DNA of 64,000 nucleotides. Source: Alphaproteobacteria bacterium. GTDB lineage: Bacteria; Pseudomonadota; Alphaproteobacteria; Rhizobiales; Hyphomicrobiaceae. The notes under the pieces were generated by a model. It worked only from the letters and a program-made list of their open reading frames with translations. It was not told where the DNA came from and ran no database searches. Of the stretch, positions 34,558-42,722 are shown piece after piece. Numbering within the stretch: the first letter of the stretch is position 1; each line of letters opens with the position of its first letter. The stretch lies in assembly GCA_018830445.1 (NCBI GenBank), contig JAHJSN010000098.1, positions 1 to 64,000 of the forward strand, read 5' to 3'. The translations under genes were made by a program, and so were the position numbers.

Positions 34558-35082
34558 ATGAGGTTCACGCCAAATCGGCTTGCGGGGTATGCGGGGTTTG
34601 CGCTTGCCGTGATGTTGGCCATCGAGGGGTTTGATGGCGAGCCGCACCAGATTGCAGTTGCGGCGATATCGGCGGCGACGGCGGCTTCGGGTGAGGCTGC
34701 GGAAGCCAAGGGTGCCGGCGCGCTGGGGGTGTACTTGGATCACCGCGGCGATGGCGCGGTGGAATTCGCCGACTGCGGCGGCAAGCTCTGCGGCCGCGTG
34801 GTGTGGGTTCGCCAAGGTCTTCCAGCCGATGCGTGCGGCAAGGAAGTCATCGGAAGCGTCGCCCGCATTCGCGAAGGCGTGTGGGACGGCGGCTGGATAC
34901 TCGATCCTGAGATCGATCAGAAATTCGACGTTGAAATCAGTAAGCTCAGCGATGAAGAAATTCAGGTGCTTGGGTATCTCGGCAGCAAGGATCTGAGCGA
35001 GACGTTCGTCTGGAAGAAGGCGCCGCAAGGTCTTGTGAAGTGCACGGTACAGCGTGACGTTGCACTGGTGCCCGGGAAATGA
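34558..35082 (+). CDS. DUF2147 domain protein
   Basis: 174 residues. A hydrophobic N-terminal signal or anchor (YAGFALAVMLAIEG) leads to a DUF2147 domain from about residue 60: GVYLDHRGDGAVEFADCGGKLCGRVVWV, then GGWILDPEIDQKFDVEISKLS and VLGYLGSKDLSETFVWKK. Members are small exported beta proteins of unknown function. Cysteines in DCGGKLCG are typical. The ATG at 34558 directly precedes the signal-like segment. It is followed by a long perfect hairpin shared with the convergent gene on the other strand. Confidence 0.85.
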   Translation: MRFTPNRLAGYAGFALAVMLAIEGFDGEPHQIAVAAISAATAASGEAAEAKGAGALGVYLDHRGDGAVEFADCGGKLCGRVVWVRQGLPADACGKEVIGSVARIREGVWDGGWILDPEIDQKFDVEISKLSDEEIQVLGYLGSKDLSETFVWKKAPQGLVKCTVQRDVALVPGK

Positions 35083-35138
35083 AGCGGGGCCGTTTCGAAT
35101 TTCAGAAAAATAGAGGGGCGAGCGGAAGGCTCAAAGTA

Positions 35139-35176
35139 ATAACGCTCCCAACGGAGGGCGCCGTTGGGAGCGTTAT
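35139..35176. terminator. Perfect 16-bp stem between convergent genes
   Basis: ATAACGCTCCCAACGG (35139-35154) pairs perfectly with CCGTTGGGAGCGTTAT (35161-35176) across a 6-nt loop. It is symmetric and without a real T-run. It lies between the DUF2147 stop and the convergent small gene's stop, so a two-way terminator is the likely role. Confidence 0.65.
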
Positions 35177-35195
35177 CCAGGGGATTCCCCCCCGT

Positions 35196-35552
35196 TTAGG
35201 CCTCGCTGAACGCAGCATCTGCGGGGTTGATACTATCGTACGGCGTGGCTTTCCAAATTTTCGATAGTCGGCGCAACAACTCCCATTGTACTGCGGGATC
35301 ATTTTGCGAAATCCGCTCCGCGCGCTGACAGGTTATGCAGAGGCTATTCCACAAGATGTCGCATGTAAATGGGAAAAATTCCTTCAATCCAGAGTATGAA
35401 CTCAATCGTCGTCCGTCGTTTTGAAATGTCTTTTTGCGCTGCACCGTCGATGGCGGTGGAATTCCATTAATATAATCAGGCCGTTTTGGTCGCCAGGAAT
35501 CACCTTGTTGCAGCGCAGTGCGGGCGGGCGTCAACTTAGGGCGATCGCTCAT
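35196..35552 (-). CDS. Hypothetical protein overlapping the peroxidase gene's 3' end
   Basis: 118 residues, no family recognised. The reading frame is visibly more AT-rich than its neighbours. The protein looks natural (it includes LKEFFPFTCDILWNSLCITC and RRLSKIWKATPYDSINPADA), with a Cys-x-x-Cys pair. The ATG lies inside the last codons of the peroxidase gene (17-bp overlap), consistent with coupling, and a strong hairpin follows the stop. It may be a recently acquired or lineage-specific gene. It could also be a chance frame. Confidence 0.5.
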   Translation of the reverse strand: MSDRPKLTPARTALQQGDSWRPKRPDYINGIPPPSTVQRKKTFQNDGRRLSSYSGLKEFFPFTCDILWNSLCITCQRAERISQNDPAVQWELLRRLSKIWKATPYDSINPADAAFSEA

Positions 35553-36537
35553 CAATACTTTTGATGAAGGCGATCAGCGCCATCGTGTCGTATGCCGATA
35601 GCTGCATTGGCCGGATGAGGTTCGGTGACAGTGTCGGATCGTCCTGTGGGAGGCCTGCATAGTGGGCGATGACCTCGCGGATGGAATTCCGCGAGCCGTC
35701 GTGCATGAAAGGGGCTGTGCTCGATAAACCGCGCAATGTCGGTGTCTTCATCGCTTGTCGAGACAGGCCGGTGCGATGCAGGCGATCATCGGTGAACCGC
35801 CAGCCGCTATGGCAGGATACGCAGCCGGCCTTGCCGACGAAAAGCGCGAAACCCTGCTGCTCGAGCCGTGAGAGGCTGGCGGTTTTTCCGGAGACGAATT
35901 CGTCGAAGCGGGTCAACGGTGAAACGAGGGAGCGCTCGAAACTCGCCAACGCGGCGACGATGTTTGCCTTTGTTGGTTCGGGGTTGTGCGGGAACGCCTT
36001 GCGGAGCTGCTCGTCGAGCGCACGATCGGCGGAGAGGCGGGATAATATTGCTCCCCACGAGCCGGCCATTTCCTGCGGGTGTTCGATGGGGAAGGGGGCC
36101 TGCTCTTCGAGGCTATTCGCGCGGCCGTCCCAGAAAAATCTGCCGGCCCAAGCCAGATTGAAAAGCGTCGGCGTGTTCGCGAGTCGGGTCTTGCCGTCGA
36201 TGGGTTTAGCGCGCGCCCGGCCATCGGTGTAATCGCGGTCCGCGTCGTGGCAGGTTGCGCACGATCGGTTGCCAGCTCCCGAAAGGCGTGTATCGGCAAA
36301 CAGCGTCTGGCCGAGCCGGATTTTTTCGCGCGTGAGGGGATTATCGGGCGGGGCGGGGATTTGTGAAATTCCGGTCGGGGGCCTGGCAAATATCTCGCGC
36401 CATATGGGTAGGGTGCCGTCTGCGGAAGCGGTTTTGATCGGAGCCGCGGCAATCAGAAAGAACGCCAGGCAAATCTTGAGGGCGGTCGATCGAGAGGGTG
36501 ACGACGGCGGCGTCAAGCGGGAGGGGGCCGCGGGCAT
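35536..36537 (-). CDS. Di-haem cytochrome c peroxidase / MauG-type protein
   Basis: A periplasmic c-type cytochrome of the CcpA/MauG family. Two haem-binding motifs are visible, CATCHD in the N-terminal half and CVSCHSG in the C-terminal half. MHDGS follows, containing the candidate distal or proximal Met. From the ATG at 36537 there is a signal peptide (STALKICLAFFLIAAAPIKTASA) and 333 residues in all. A longer frame starts at 36612, immediately after the epmB stop, but would bury the signal. The substrate may be hydrogen peroxide or a protein target. It follows epmB on the same strand. Confidence 0.86.
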   Translation of the reverse strand: MPAAPSRLTPPSSPSRSTALKICLAFFLIAAAPIKTASADGTLPIWREIFARPPTGISQIPAPPDNPLTREKIRLGQTLFADTRLSGAGNRSCATCHDADRDYTDGRARAKPIDGKTRLANTPTLFNLAWAGRFFWDGRANSLEEQAPFPIEHPQEMAGSWGAILSRLSADRALDEQLRKAFPHNPEPTKANIVAALASFERSLVSPLTRFDEFVSGKTASLSRLEQQGFALFVGKAGCVSCHSGWRFTDDRLHRTGLSRQAMKTPTLRGLSSTAPFMHDGSRNSIREVIAHYAGLPQDDPTLSPNLIRPMQLSAYDTMALIAFIKSIDERSP

Positions 36538-36612
36538 CAACCGTGCGTAGCAAGCCTGTGCCAGGAAACATCCCCCGGTCGGGTCGAACGGGCGGCGCTT
36601 GATCAATTGCAT

Positions 36613-37680
36613 TCAACAGCTGTCGCGGTAGGTGTGCGTGCGTCCTTGGCGGTCGGTGACGCTATAGGCGTCGTCATCGCCGGCGGCGCGGTCGAGATAG
36701 GTCGGTCCGACGGGAACCTTGCCGTGGGCGCCGGGGATGTCGAGGACATACGTCGGCATGGCAAGTCCGGACAGGCGGCGGCGTAGCTCGGCCATGATGC
36801 GCCTGCCGGTTTCGAGCGGAACCCGGAAGTGTCCTGTCCCGGGTGCGAGATCGGGGTGGTGCAGATAGTAGGGCTTGATGCCGAATTCGACGAAGCCGCG
36901 CATGAGCGCTTCGAGGGTTTCGGCGTCGTCGTTGACGCCGCGCAAAAGCACGGTTTGGCTGACGAGCGAGATGCCCGCAGATGACAGGCGGCGGCAAGCT
37001 TGCCGTGCTGCCTCGGTCAACTCCATCGGGTGATTGGCATGGAGCGCGAGGAAGGCGGTTGGCCGTGACGAAGCGAGGGCTGCGACGAGTTCGTCAGTCA
37101 CCATTTGCGGGGCGACGGCTGGAACGCGGGTATGCCAGCGGATGACCTTCACGTGGGAAATTGCGGACAGGCGATGAGTCAAGTTCGCGATGCGCCTTGG
37201 CGACAGGATCAGCGGATCGCCGCCGGTCAGGATGACTTCCCAGATTTCGTTGTGATGAGCGATGTAATCCAAGGCTTGATCGAGCGCGGCTTCATCGAGT
37301 GCGTCGCCGTGCTGAGGCCCGACCATTTCGCGGCGGAAGCAAAACCTGCAATAGACCGGGCAGATGCCAACGGCCTTCAACAAGACACGGTCGCGGTAGC
37401 GGTGGACGATGCCGCGCACGGGGCTCTTGTCGTTATCGCCGATCGGGTCGTCGCGCTCATCGGGACGGCGGTCCAGTTCGGCAATCGAAGGAATGAACTG
37501 GCGGGCCATCGGGTCGGCGGGATCGGAATCGTCGATAAGGGCCGCCATGGCGGGGGTGACGGCGATGGCATATCGCTCGGCGACCTCGCGCAGCGCCGTC
37601 GATTCGGTTTGCGAGATGAGGCCGGCCTCGCGCAGCGCTGGCAGCGATTGGAGGGTTTTGTCGGTCGTATTCGCGGTCAT
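36613..37680 (-). CDS. epmB: EF-P beta-lysylation enzyme EpmB (lysine 2,3-aminomutase family)
   Basis: A radical SAM, PLP-dependent aminomutase that converts L-alpha-lysine to beta-lysine for EF-P modification. Cys107, Cys111 and Cys114 (CPVYCRFCFRRE) form the 4Fe-4S/SAM site. GGDPLILSPRRI, HTRVPAVAP and HANHPMELT are conserved KamA-family segments. The PLP lysine is in the DIPGAHGKVPVGP region. At 355 residues it is EpmB-sized rather than the longer catabolic KamA. It overlaps epmA by 4 bp and is encoded near divergent efp. Confidence 0.93.
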   Translation of the reverse strand: MTANTTDKTLQSLPALREAGLISQTESTALREVAERYAIAVTPAMAALIDDSDPADPMARQFIPSIAELDRRPDERDDPIGDNDKSPVRGIVHRYRDRVLLKAVGICPVYCRFCFRREMVGPQHGDALDEAALDQALDYIAHHNEIWEVILTGGDPLILSPRRIANLTHRLSAISHVKVIRWHTRVPAVAPQMVTDELVAALASSRPTAFLALHANHPMELTEAARQACRRLSSAGISLVSQTVLLRGVNDDAETLEALMRGFVEFGIKPYYLHHPDLAPGTGHFRVPLETGRRIMAELRRRLSGLAMPTYVLDIPGAHGKVPVGPTYLDRAAGDDDAYSVTDRQGRTHTYRDSC

Positions 37681-38753
37681 TGCTCTAGAGGTGTCCAGAG
37701 CACCTGATCGATATGGGTGGCGCCGGTCGCCAGCATGACGAGGCGGTCGAAACCGAGGGCGCAGCCCGCAGTGCCGACGGGCATTCTTGCGACGGCATTG
37801 AGGAAGTCTTCGTCGAGCGGATAGCGTTCGGCGTACAGGCGTTGCTTTTCGTCCATTTCGGCGGCAAGTCCCGTGCGTACCATTTCGGCGTCGTTGCTTT
37901 CGGAAAAGCCGTTGGCGAGTTCGATGCCGGCGGCAAACGCTTCGAAGCGGCCGGCGAGGCGGGTATCGGCTGGCAGTGGGCGGGCGTGTGGCGACATGTG
38001 AGCTGGGTAAGAAGAGAGGATCAGGGTTCGTTCTTGGCCGGCGCGGGTGACGATGGCGGGCAATTCGCCATAGCGGCGCTCGGCCTCGACCATCAGCTTG
38101 GAAAAGATGTCGCCCCAGGTTTCGTCATCGGCGGCGCTGATGTCAATGCGTGCCGCGGCTCGGGCCAATGCGTCGCGGTCTGGAGTTCCGCCGGGGATGG
38201 TGTCGAGGATGTCGATCGGGAACAGTTCGGAAATAAGCTGCGGGACCGTTAGGGTGGCATTGGCAGCGGCTGCGTCGAATTTCCGGTTCTTCCATTGCCA
38301 ATCCGCGTTCCCCACTGTTTCGGCGGCGATTTCGATCAGCCGTTTGCAGTCGGCCTGGATCGCTTCGTAATAGTCGCTACCGGGTTCGGCGCGGTACCAT
38401 TCGAGCATGGTGAATTCTGGCGCGTGCAGGGGGCCGCGCTCGTTGTTGCGGTAGACGGGGGCGAAGGTGAAGATCTTCGTCTCGCCGGCGGCGATCAGTT
38501 TCTTGGCGGCAAATTCGGGTGAGGTGTGCAGATACATGGCGCGCGAGGAGGCATCCGGTGCGTCGAGCCTGGTCGGGAATGCCTTGAGGTGGGTTTCATT
38601 GCCGGGAGAAACGACGAGGGCGCCGGCTTCGATTTCGACAAATCCCTGCGCCTCGAACCATCGGCGGATGGCGGCCTTGATGCGGCCGCGCGCAAGGAGG
38701 CCCGGCCGCCTGTCGGCGTGGCGTTGGGCGTGCCACCAGGGTCTATCGGACAT
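37677..38753 (-). CDS. epmA: EF-P lysine ligase EpmA (GenX/PoxA)
   Basis: A truncated class II lysyl-tRNA synthetase homologue that attaches (beta-)lysine to Lys34 of EF-P instead of tRNA. The 358 residues lack the N-terminal anticodon-binding domain of LysS. Motif 2 contains FAPVYRNNERGPLHAPEFTMLEWYRA, and motif 3 is CALGFDRLVMLATG. ELANGFSESND is the typical EpmA/LysS segment. The start at 38753 (MSDRPWW) was chosen; a longer frame reaches 38801. It overlaps epmB and is divergent from efp, 223 bp away. Confidence 0.93.
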   Translation of the reverse strand: MSDRPWWHAQRHADRRPGLLARGRIKAAIRRWFEAQGFVEIEAGALVVSPGNETHLKAFPTRLDAPDASSRAMYLHTSPEFAAKKLIAAGETKIFTFAPVYRNNERGPLHAPEFTMLEWYRAEPGSDYYEAIQADCKRLIEIAAETVGNADWQWKNRKFDAAAANATLTVPQLISELFPIDILDTIPGGTPDRDALARAAARIDISAADDETWGDIFSKLMVEAERRYGELPAIVTRAGQERTLILSSYPAHMSPHARPLPADTRLAGRFEAFAAGIELANGFSESNDAEMVRTGLAAEMDEKQRLYAERYPLDEDFLNAVARMPVGTAGCALGFDRLVMLATGATHIDQVLWTPLEQ

Positions 38754-38976
38754 CATCGAGGATCTGGTTCTCACTAAAGGCGGTTTTTGGCTCGGGGGCA
38801 TAGCGGAAACGAAGTATTGGCGCAGTCAAGGTGCCGCAATAGCGCAGTTTTACAGGCTTGGCGATTGGCGTGTGAGCGAGTAGAACCGCCGGATCGGATT
38901 TCCAGCCAGCCTGTCGGTGCACCAGCGAACGGTATCTTTCGCGTGCGGCAGGGCATGGCCAACAACGGAGACTAAC

Positions 38977-39546
38977 GTGGTCAAGGTGATCGCCAGCTCG
39001 ATCCGCAAGGGTAACGTCCTCGAAATCAACGGTGCGCTTGCCGTGGTGATGAACGCCGACAACATCCACCCCGGCAAGGGCACGCCGGTGACCCACCTCG
39101 AAATGCGCCGCATCTCCGATGGTGTGAAGATCGTCGAGCGCTATCGCACAACCGAACAGGTCGAGAAGGCGTTCGTGGAAGAAGTCGACTACGGCTATTT
39201 GTTCGACGACGAGCAGGGGTTCACGTTCATGCACCCGGAAAGCTACGACCAGGTGATGGTGTCGAAAGACGTCATCGGTGACCAGGGCATCTGGTTGAAA
39301 GAGGGCATGGTTTGTACGCTCTCGATGCACGAGGGCAACCCGATCGCGATTTCGCTGCCGCAGCGGGCTTCCTACGAGATCGTCGAAGCCGATCCGGTGG
39401 TGAAGGGGCAGACGGCTTCGTCATCCTATAAGCCGGCGGTGCTCGACAACGGCGCCAAGATCATGGTGCCGCCGCACATCGCCGCCGGCACCCGCGTTGT
39501 CGTCATGCTGGACGACGGCAGCTATGTGGAGCGCGCGAAGGATTGA
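38977..39546 (+). CDS. efp: Elongation factor P
   Basis: EF-P relieves ribosome stalling at polyproline. The protein is 189 residues in three domains. Lys34 is in the loop NIHPGKGTP, the exact position modified by EpmA/EpmB, which are both encoded next door. The C-terminal OB domain ends in [14 protein letters not shown]. The start is a GTG at 38977 with GGAG six bases upstream. The longer ATG frame would place the Lys loop too far in. Its presence with both modifying enzymes shows the beta-lysylation route. Confidence 0.96.
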   Translation: MVKVIASSIRKGNVLEINGALAVVMNADNIHPGKGTPVTHLEMRRISDGVKIVERYRTTEQVEKAFVEEVDYGYLFDDEQGFTFMHPESYDQVMVSKDVIGDQGIWLKEGMVCTLSMHEGNPIAISLPQRASYEIVEADPVVKGQTASSSYKPAVLDNGAKIMVPPHIAAGTRVVVMLDDGSYVERAKD

Positions 39547-39570
39547 GGGTCATTTCGATAAAAGGAGTAG

Positions 39571-39867
39571 ATGATGGCGACTACGCGCTTCGTTCTGTTG
39601 GATGAGGCCGGGGGCCCTGTCGTTGGGCGGAAATTTGAAGCGGTTTTTCGAGATCAGAATTTGTGTGGGTTCGAGCAACATCACATTATAACGGTTGCGA
39701 TTGGAGAGGTTTCGATTGATCACAATCAATCAGCTTTTGTGAAGATTTTCTTCTCGGGTCCAGATCCGTAGGGGCATGGAAATTATCCCGCTCCGGGAAT
39801 CTACATGCTGATTGTCAGGGATCTTGGGCAAGATCCGAATGCCATGTTGAATGTCAGCTCTATCTGA
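39571..39867 (+). pseudogene. Small ORF interrupted by an in-frame TAG
   Basis: Two ATG codons follow a strong AAAAGGAG site. The frame runs 66 residues (starting TTRFVLLDEAGGPVVGRKF) to TAG at 39769-39771. The same frame then continues without a stop for 32 more codons with protein-like sequence (GHGNYPAPGIYMLIVRDLGQ) to TGA at 39865. This looks like a 98-residue protein with a nonsense mutation. A genuine 66-residue product, or amber readthrough, are alternatives. No family recognised. The region is AT-richer than its surroundings. Confidence 0.55.
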
Positions 39868-39883
39868 TTGTTTCGCAAGTGAT

Positions 39884-39998
39884 GCTTGCTTGGGTTCCCG
39901 CCTGCGCGGGAATGACGTTGAGTTTGTGGGCCTCGGCGTGCCCTAGTGGTTCGGGAAATACTGACGTCATCCCCACGAAGGTGGGGATCTAAGCAAGC
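39884..39998. repeat. Pair of inverted REP-like palindromes beside a GIY-YIG gene
   Basis: The left arm (39884-39917) contains TTCCCGCCTGCGCGGGAATGACG, itself a hairpin. The right arm (39965-39998) is the diverged reverse complement, with CGTCATCCCCACGAAGGTGGGGAT. Both arms share the outer GCTTGCTT. Repeats of the CGGGAATGAC type are widespread intergenic palindromes. Confidence 0.7.
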
Positions 39999-40021
39999 CT
40001 TAAGTTTGGGGTGAGACTGCT

Positions 40022-40366
40022 GTGTTTGATAAGCCAAAACAGCCGTGCGTCTATATCATGGCCAGCGGCTACAACGGGACACTCTATATTGGTGTCACGA
40101 GCCAGTTGTTTGACCGGGTGATGATTCACAAGCACGACTTGGTCGATGGTTTCAGCAAGGCTCATCAAATTCACGTGCTTGTCTACTACGAAATGCACGC
40201 CACTATGGATGCGGCAATTCTTCGGGAAAAACAGCTGAAGAAATGGAACCGACTGTGGAAGATCAGGCTGATCGAGGAGATGAATCCCGGGTGGCAGGAT
40301 CTGTTTGTCGAAGGTGAAGGAATTCTGTTTTTGGGGAAAGGGGGTATTGCGCCAAGGTTGGGCTGA
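40022..40366 (+). CDS. GIY-YIG nuclease family protein
   Basis: 114 residues. The single-domain UvrC/YhbQ-like GIY-YIG fold is seen in CVYIMASGYNGTLYIGVTSQLFDRVMIHK, where YIM and YIG are the two catalytic strand motifs. REKQLKKWNRLWKIRLIEEMNPGWQDLF supplies the conserved Lys and Glu. Such stand-alone proteins are common and of unknown function. The start is a GTG. It sits beside REP-like palindromes and has atypical AT content, so acquisition is likely. Confidence 0.88.
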   Translation: MFDKPKQPCVYIMASGYNGTLYIGVTSQLFDRVMIHKHDLVDGFSKAHQIHVLVYYEMHATMDAAILREKQLKKWNRLWKIRLIEEMNPGWQDLFVEGEGILFLGKGGIAPRLG

Positions 40367-40387
40367 GTGAAATTCGTATCAATTCAA

Positions 40388-40873
40388 TCAGCCCCGGCTC
40401 TTGAGCTGGTAGATTTCCATGATCCTGGTGCCGCGGTGGGGGCCGTCGCAGACGAACTGCCATTTGCCGTCGGTGTAGGTGTCACACAGCTTGACGCCCT
40501 TGACGAGGATCCAGTGGCCGTCCTTGCCGCGATGGATGGCGAGAAGATAATAGACCCAGGCATTGCGCGGTTTCTGCATCCAGCTCCACAGCGTCGGGCG
40601 TTCCCTTTTTTCGAGATGCCAGAATGTGTCGTGGAGCGTCATCTCCCAGCCGAGTTCGGTGGCGGCGGCGGCGACCTCCATGGCGCTGGTGCCCTTGATC
40701 GGAGCATCGTCGTCGACGCGGCGAAAGCGGTTCACTTCGCGTTCGACGCGGCTGATCGGGAAACCCGTCAGCGCGGACAGGATATAGGGCCCGCAAAAAG
40801 CCGTGCGGCCGGTATCATTCTTGACCTTGTTGAGGCCGGAGGTTCTCATAGGGTGAGCCAAGGCGTCGGTCAT
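40388..40873 (-). CDS. Small protein with papain/C39-like Cys-His pattern
   Basis: 161 residues. GRTAFCGPYILSALTG places a Cys at the start of a helix, and GKDGHWILVKGVKLCD places a His at the start of a strand. This is the order seen in C39-like and other papain-fold cysteine peptidases. The rest (SAMEVAAAATELGWEM, RNAWVYYLLAIHRG) is consistent with that fold. I do not recognise a family by name. It may act as a small peptidase or a non-catalytic relative. It is convergent with the GIY-YIG gene. Confidence 0.6.
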   Translation of the reverse strand: MTDALAHPMRTSGLNKVKNDTGRTAFCGPYILSALTGFPISRVEREVNRFRRVDDDAPIKGTSAMEVAAAATELGWEMTLHDTFWHLEKRERPTLWSWMQKPRNAWVYYLLAIHRGKDGHWILVKGVKLCDTYTDGKWQFVCDGPHRGTRIMEIYQLKSRG

Positions 40874-41119
40874 CGACCGGAACTCCGAATAAACAGCCGC
40901 GAATCAATTCGTTAAGAAAGGATGATGCGGTAGGGTTTACAAAGGGTAAACGGCTTAGTGCGAGTGTTGGAATTATCTCGATGGCTGTTGCTGAAATCAT
41001 GTATACAATCCGGCCATGTGTTTGACGCGCCGGCGTCGCATCGAGAAGTCCCCAAGTGTTCGTCGGTTCGTGGCGATGCGAAGTCGCCGTTCATCAGGCC
41101 AGGCTAATCGTGAGGCGAC

Positions 41120-42589
41120 ATGAACACCTCCTTCCTGCAGGAACTGCTCAATGCCGTTGCCGAACAGGGACGCGCGCTGTTGCCGAAGTCCTTGTTCGGG
41201 GACGAACCGGAAAAGGGCATGCAGGCCCTTGTCGATGCGCTGGTGTCGGGGCGAGGCGAAGCCTCGGGGGTCGCGATCGCTCAGCAGATCCTCAAGCACT
41301 ACCAGTTGCTCGGAGCAGAAGAAAAACGCGCCTATTTCCGCTATCTGGCGGCGGCGCCGGTGCTGCGTCCCGACGCGGACGCGGTGCTTGATGCCGCCGA
41401 AGGTTACGTCAGCCATCCCAGCGACGCGGCATTGGCAACATTGCAGGCTGCCGTCGACAGTCCCAGACAGGAGTTCTTCAGGCGGCTCAACCTGGCGCCC
41501 GGTGCGACGGCGGAGATCGTGGCAATGCGGCGCGATCTGTTGCGCCTGCCGAAGGACGATGCCTCGCTGGCGGCGGTCGACAACGACCTGCGCCACCTGT
41601 TTTATTCGTGGTTCAACCGAGGTTTTCTGGTGTTGCGCAGGATCGACTGGCAAACGCCGGCAGCGATCCTGGAAAAGATCATTGCCTATGAGGCGGTGCA
41701 CGAGATCAAGGGTTGGGATGACCTGCGGCGCAGGCTCGATCCGGCCGACCGGCGCTGCTTTGCGTTCTTCCATCCCTCGCTGGTCGATGAACCGCTGATT
41801 TTCGTCGAGGTGGCGCTGGGTGACGAAATCACTGGAGCCATCGAGCCGGTGCTCAACGAGGAGCGCAAGGCCGAGCCGCTGAGAGAGCCGACGACGGCGG
41901 TATTCTATTCGATATCGAACTGCCAGGAGGGGCTGCTTGGCATCTCATTCGGCAATTTCCTGATCAAGCAGGTTGTCGAGGAACTGGTGCGCGAGCTGCC
42001 GAGCCTCAAGACCTTCGTCACGCTGTCGCCGGTGCCGGTGTTCGCGCGCTGGCTCGACCGGGTGCGCGGCGAGGACGCCGAGGAACTGTTGAGCGAGGAA
42101 GACCGCAAGGTGCTGGCGCGGTTGCGCGATCCGGAGTGGGCCGACCGGCATGGCGAGGACGAAGCGTTGAAGGATACCGTGATGGCGTTGGCGGCGCACT
42201 ACTTCATGCGGGCCAAATCCGATCGCAACAAGCCGGTCGATCCGGTGGCACGGTTTCATCTCGGCAACGGGGCCCGACTTGAGCGCATCAACTGGCTTGG
42301 GGACGCCTCCGACAAGGGATTGCGGCAGGCGCATGGATTGATGGTCAATTACCGCTATGAGATCAAGGATATCGAGAAGAATCACGAAGCGTATGCCAAC
42401 AACGGTACGATTGCGGCTTCGCGAGGGGTGAAGTCCCTACTTCGCCAGCAGAAGGGTAAGGGCGGCCCCGAAACGGGAAGCGTTTTGATGTTGCCGAGCG
42501 CCGTTTCGAAATCCGTTTTGGGAACTAATGACGCCGACGGGGTGACCTTGGAGCGCGCCAAAAAAGGGGGAGCCGCTGAAGATGTCTGA
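41120..42589 (+). CDS. Malonyl-CoA decarboxylase
   Basis: Decarboxylates malonyl-CoA to acetyl-CoA, controlling malonyl-CoA level or allowing malonate use. The 489 residues match the MLYCD family: an N-terminal helical domain (to about residue 150), then the GNAT-like catalytic domain. Conserved segments are RRCFAFFHPSLVDEPLIFVE, YSISNCQEGLLGISFGNFLI (acyl-CoA loop), TLSPVPVFARWL and HYFMRAKSDRNKPVDPVARFH, including the catalytic His in the RFHLGNGARLERINW region. No malonate transport or ligase genes are adjacent. A 246-bp gap precedes it with no feature I can support. Confidence 0.93.
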   Translation: MNTSFLQELLNAVAEQGRALLPKSLFGDEPEKGMQALVDALVSGRGEASGVAIAQQILKHYQLLGAEEKRAYFRYLAAAPVLRPDADAVLDAAEGYVSHPSDAALATLQAAVDSPRQEFFRRLNLAPGATAEIVAMRRDLLRLPKDDASLAAVDNDLRHLFYSWFNRGFLVLRRIDWQTPAAILEKIIAYEAVHEIKGWDDLRRRLDPADRRCFAFFHPSLVDEPLIFVEVALGDEITGAIEPVLNEERKAEPLREPTTAVFYSISNCQEGLLGISFGNFLIKQVVEELVRELPSLKTFVTLSPVPVFARWLDRVRGEDAEELLSEEDRKVLARLRDPEWADRHGEDEALKDTVMALAAHYFMRAKSDRNKPVDPVARFHLGNGARLERINWLGDASDKGLRQAHGLMVNYRYEIKDIEKNHEAYANNGTIAASRGVKSLLRQQKGKGGPETGSVLMLPSAVSKSVLGTNDADGVTLERAKKGGAAEDV

Positions 42590-42722
42590 GGGTCGGTATC
42601 CCGGCGCATAGCCTCTTGCCAGCAGGGGGTGTCCATGCACTATGGCCGCAGTGCGTGGCGGCGCTTCCTGCGGAATTGCCGTATTGCACCAAGCATATCG
42701 GGTTCAAGTGGAGAATTGCGTC

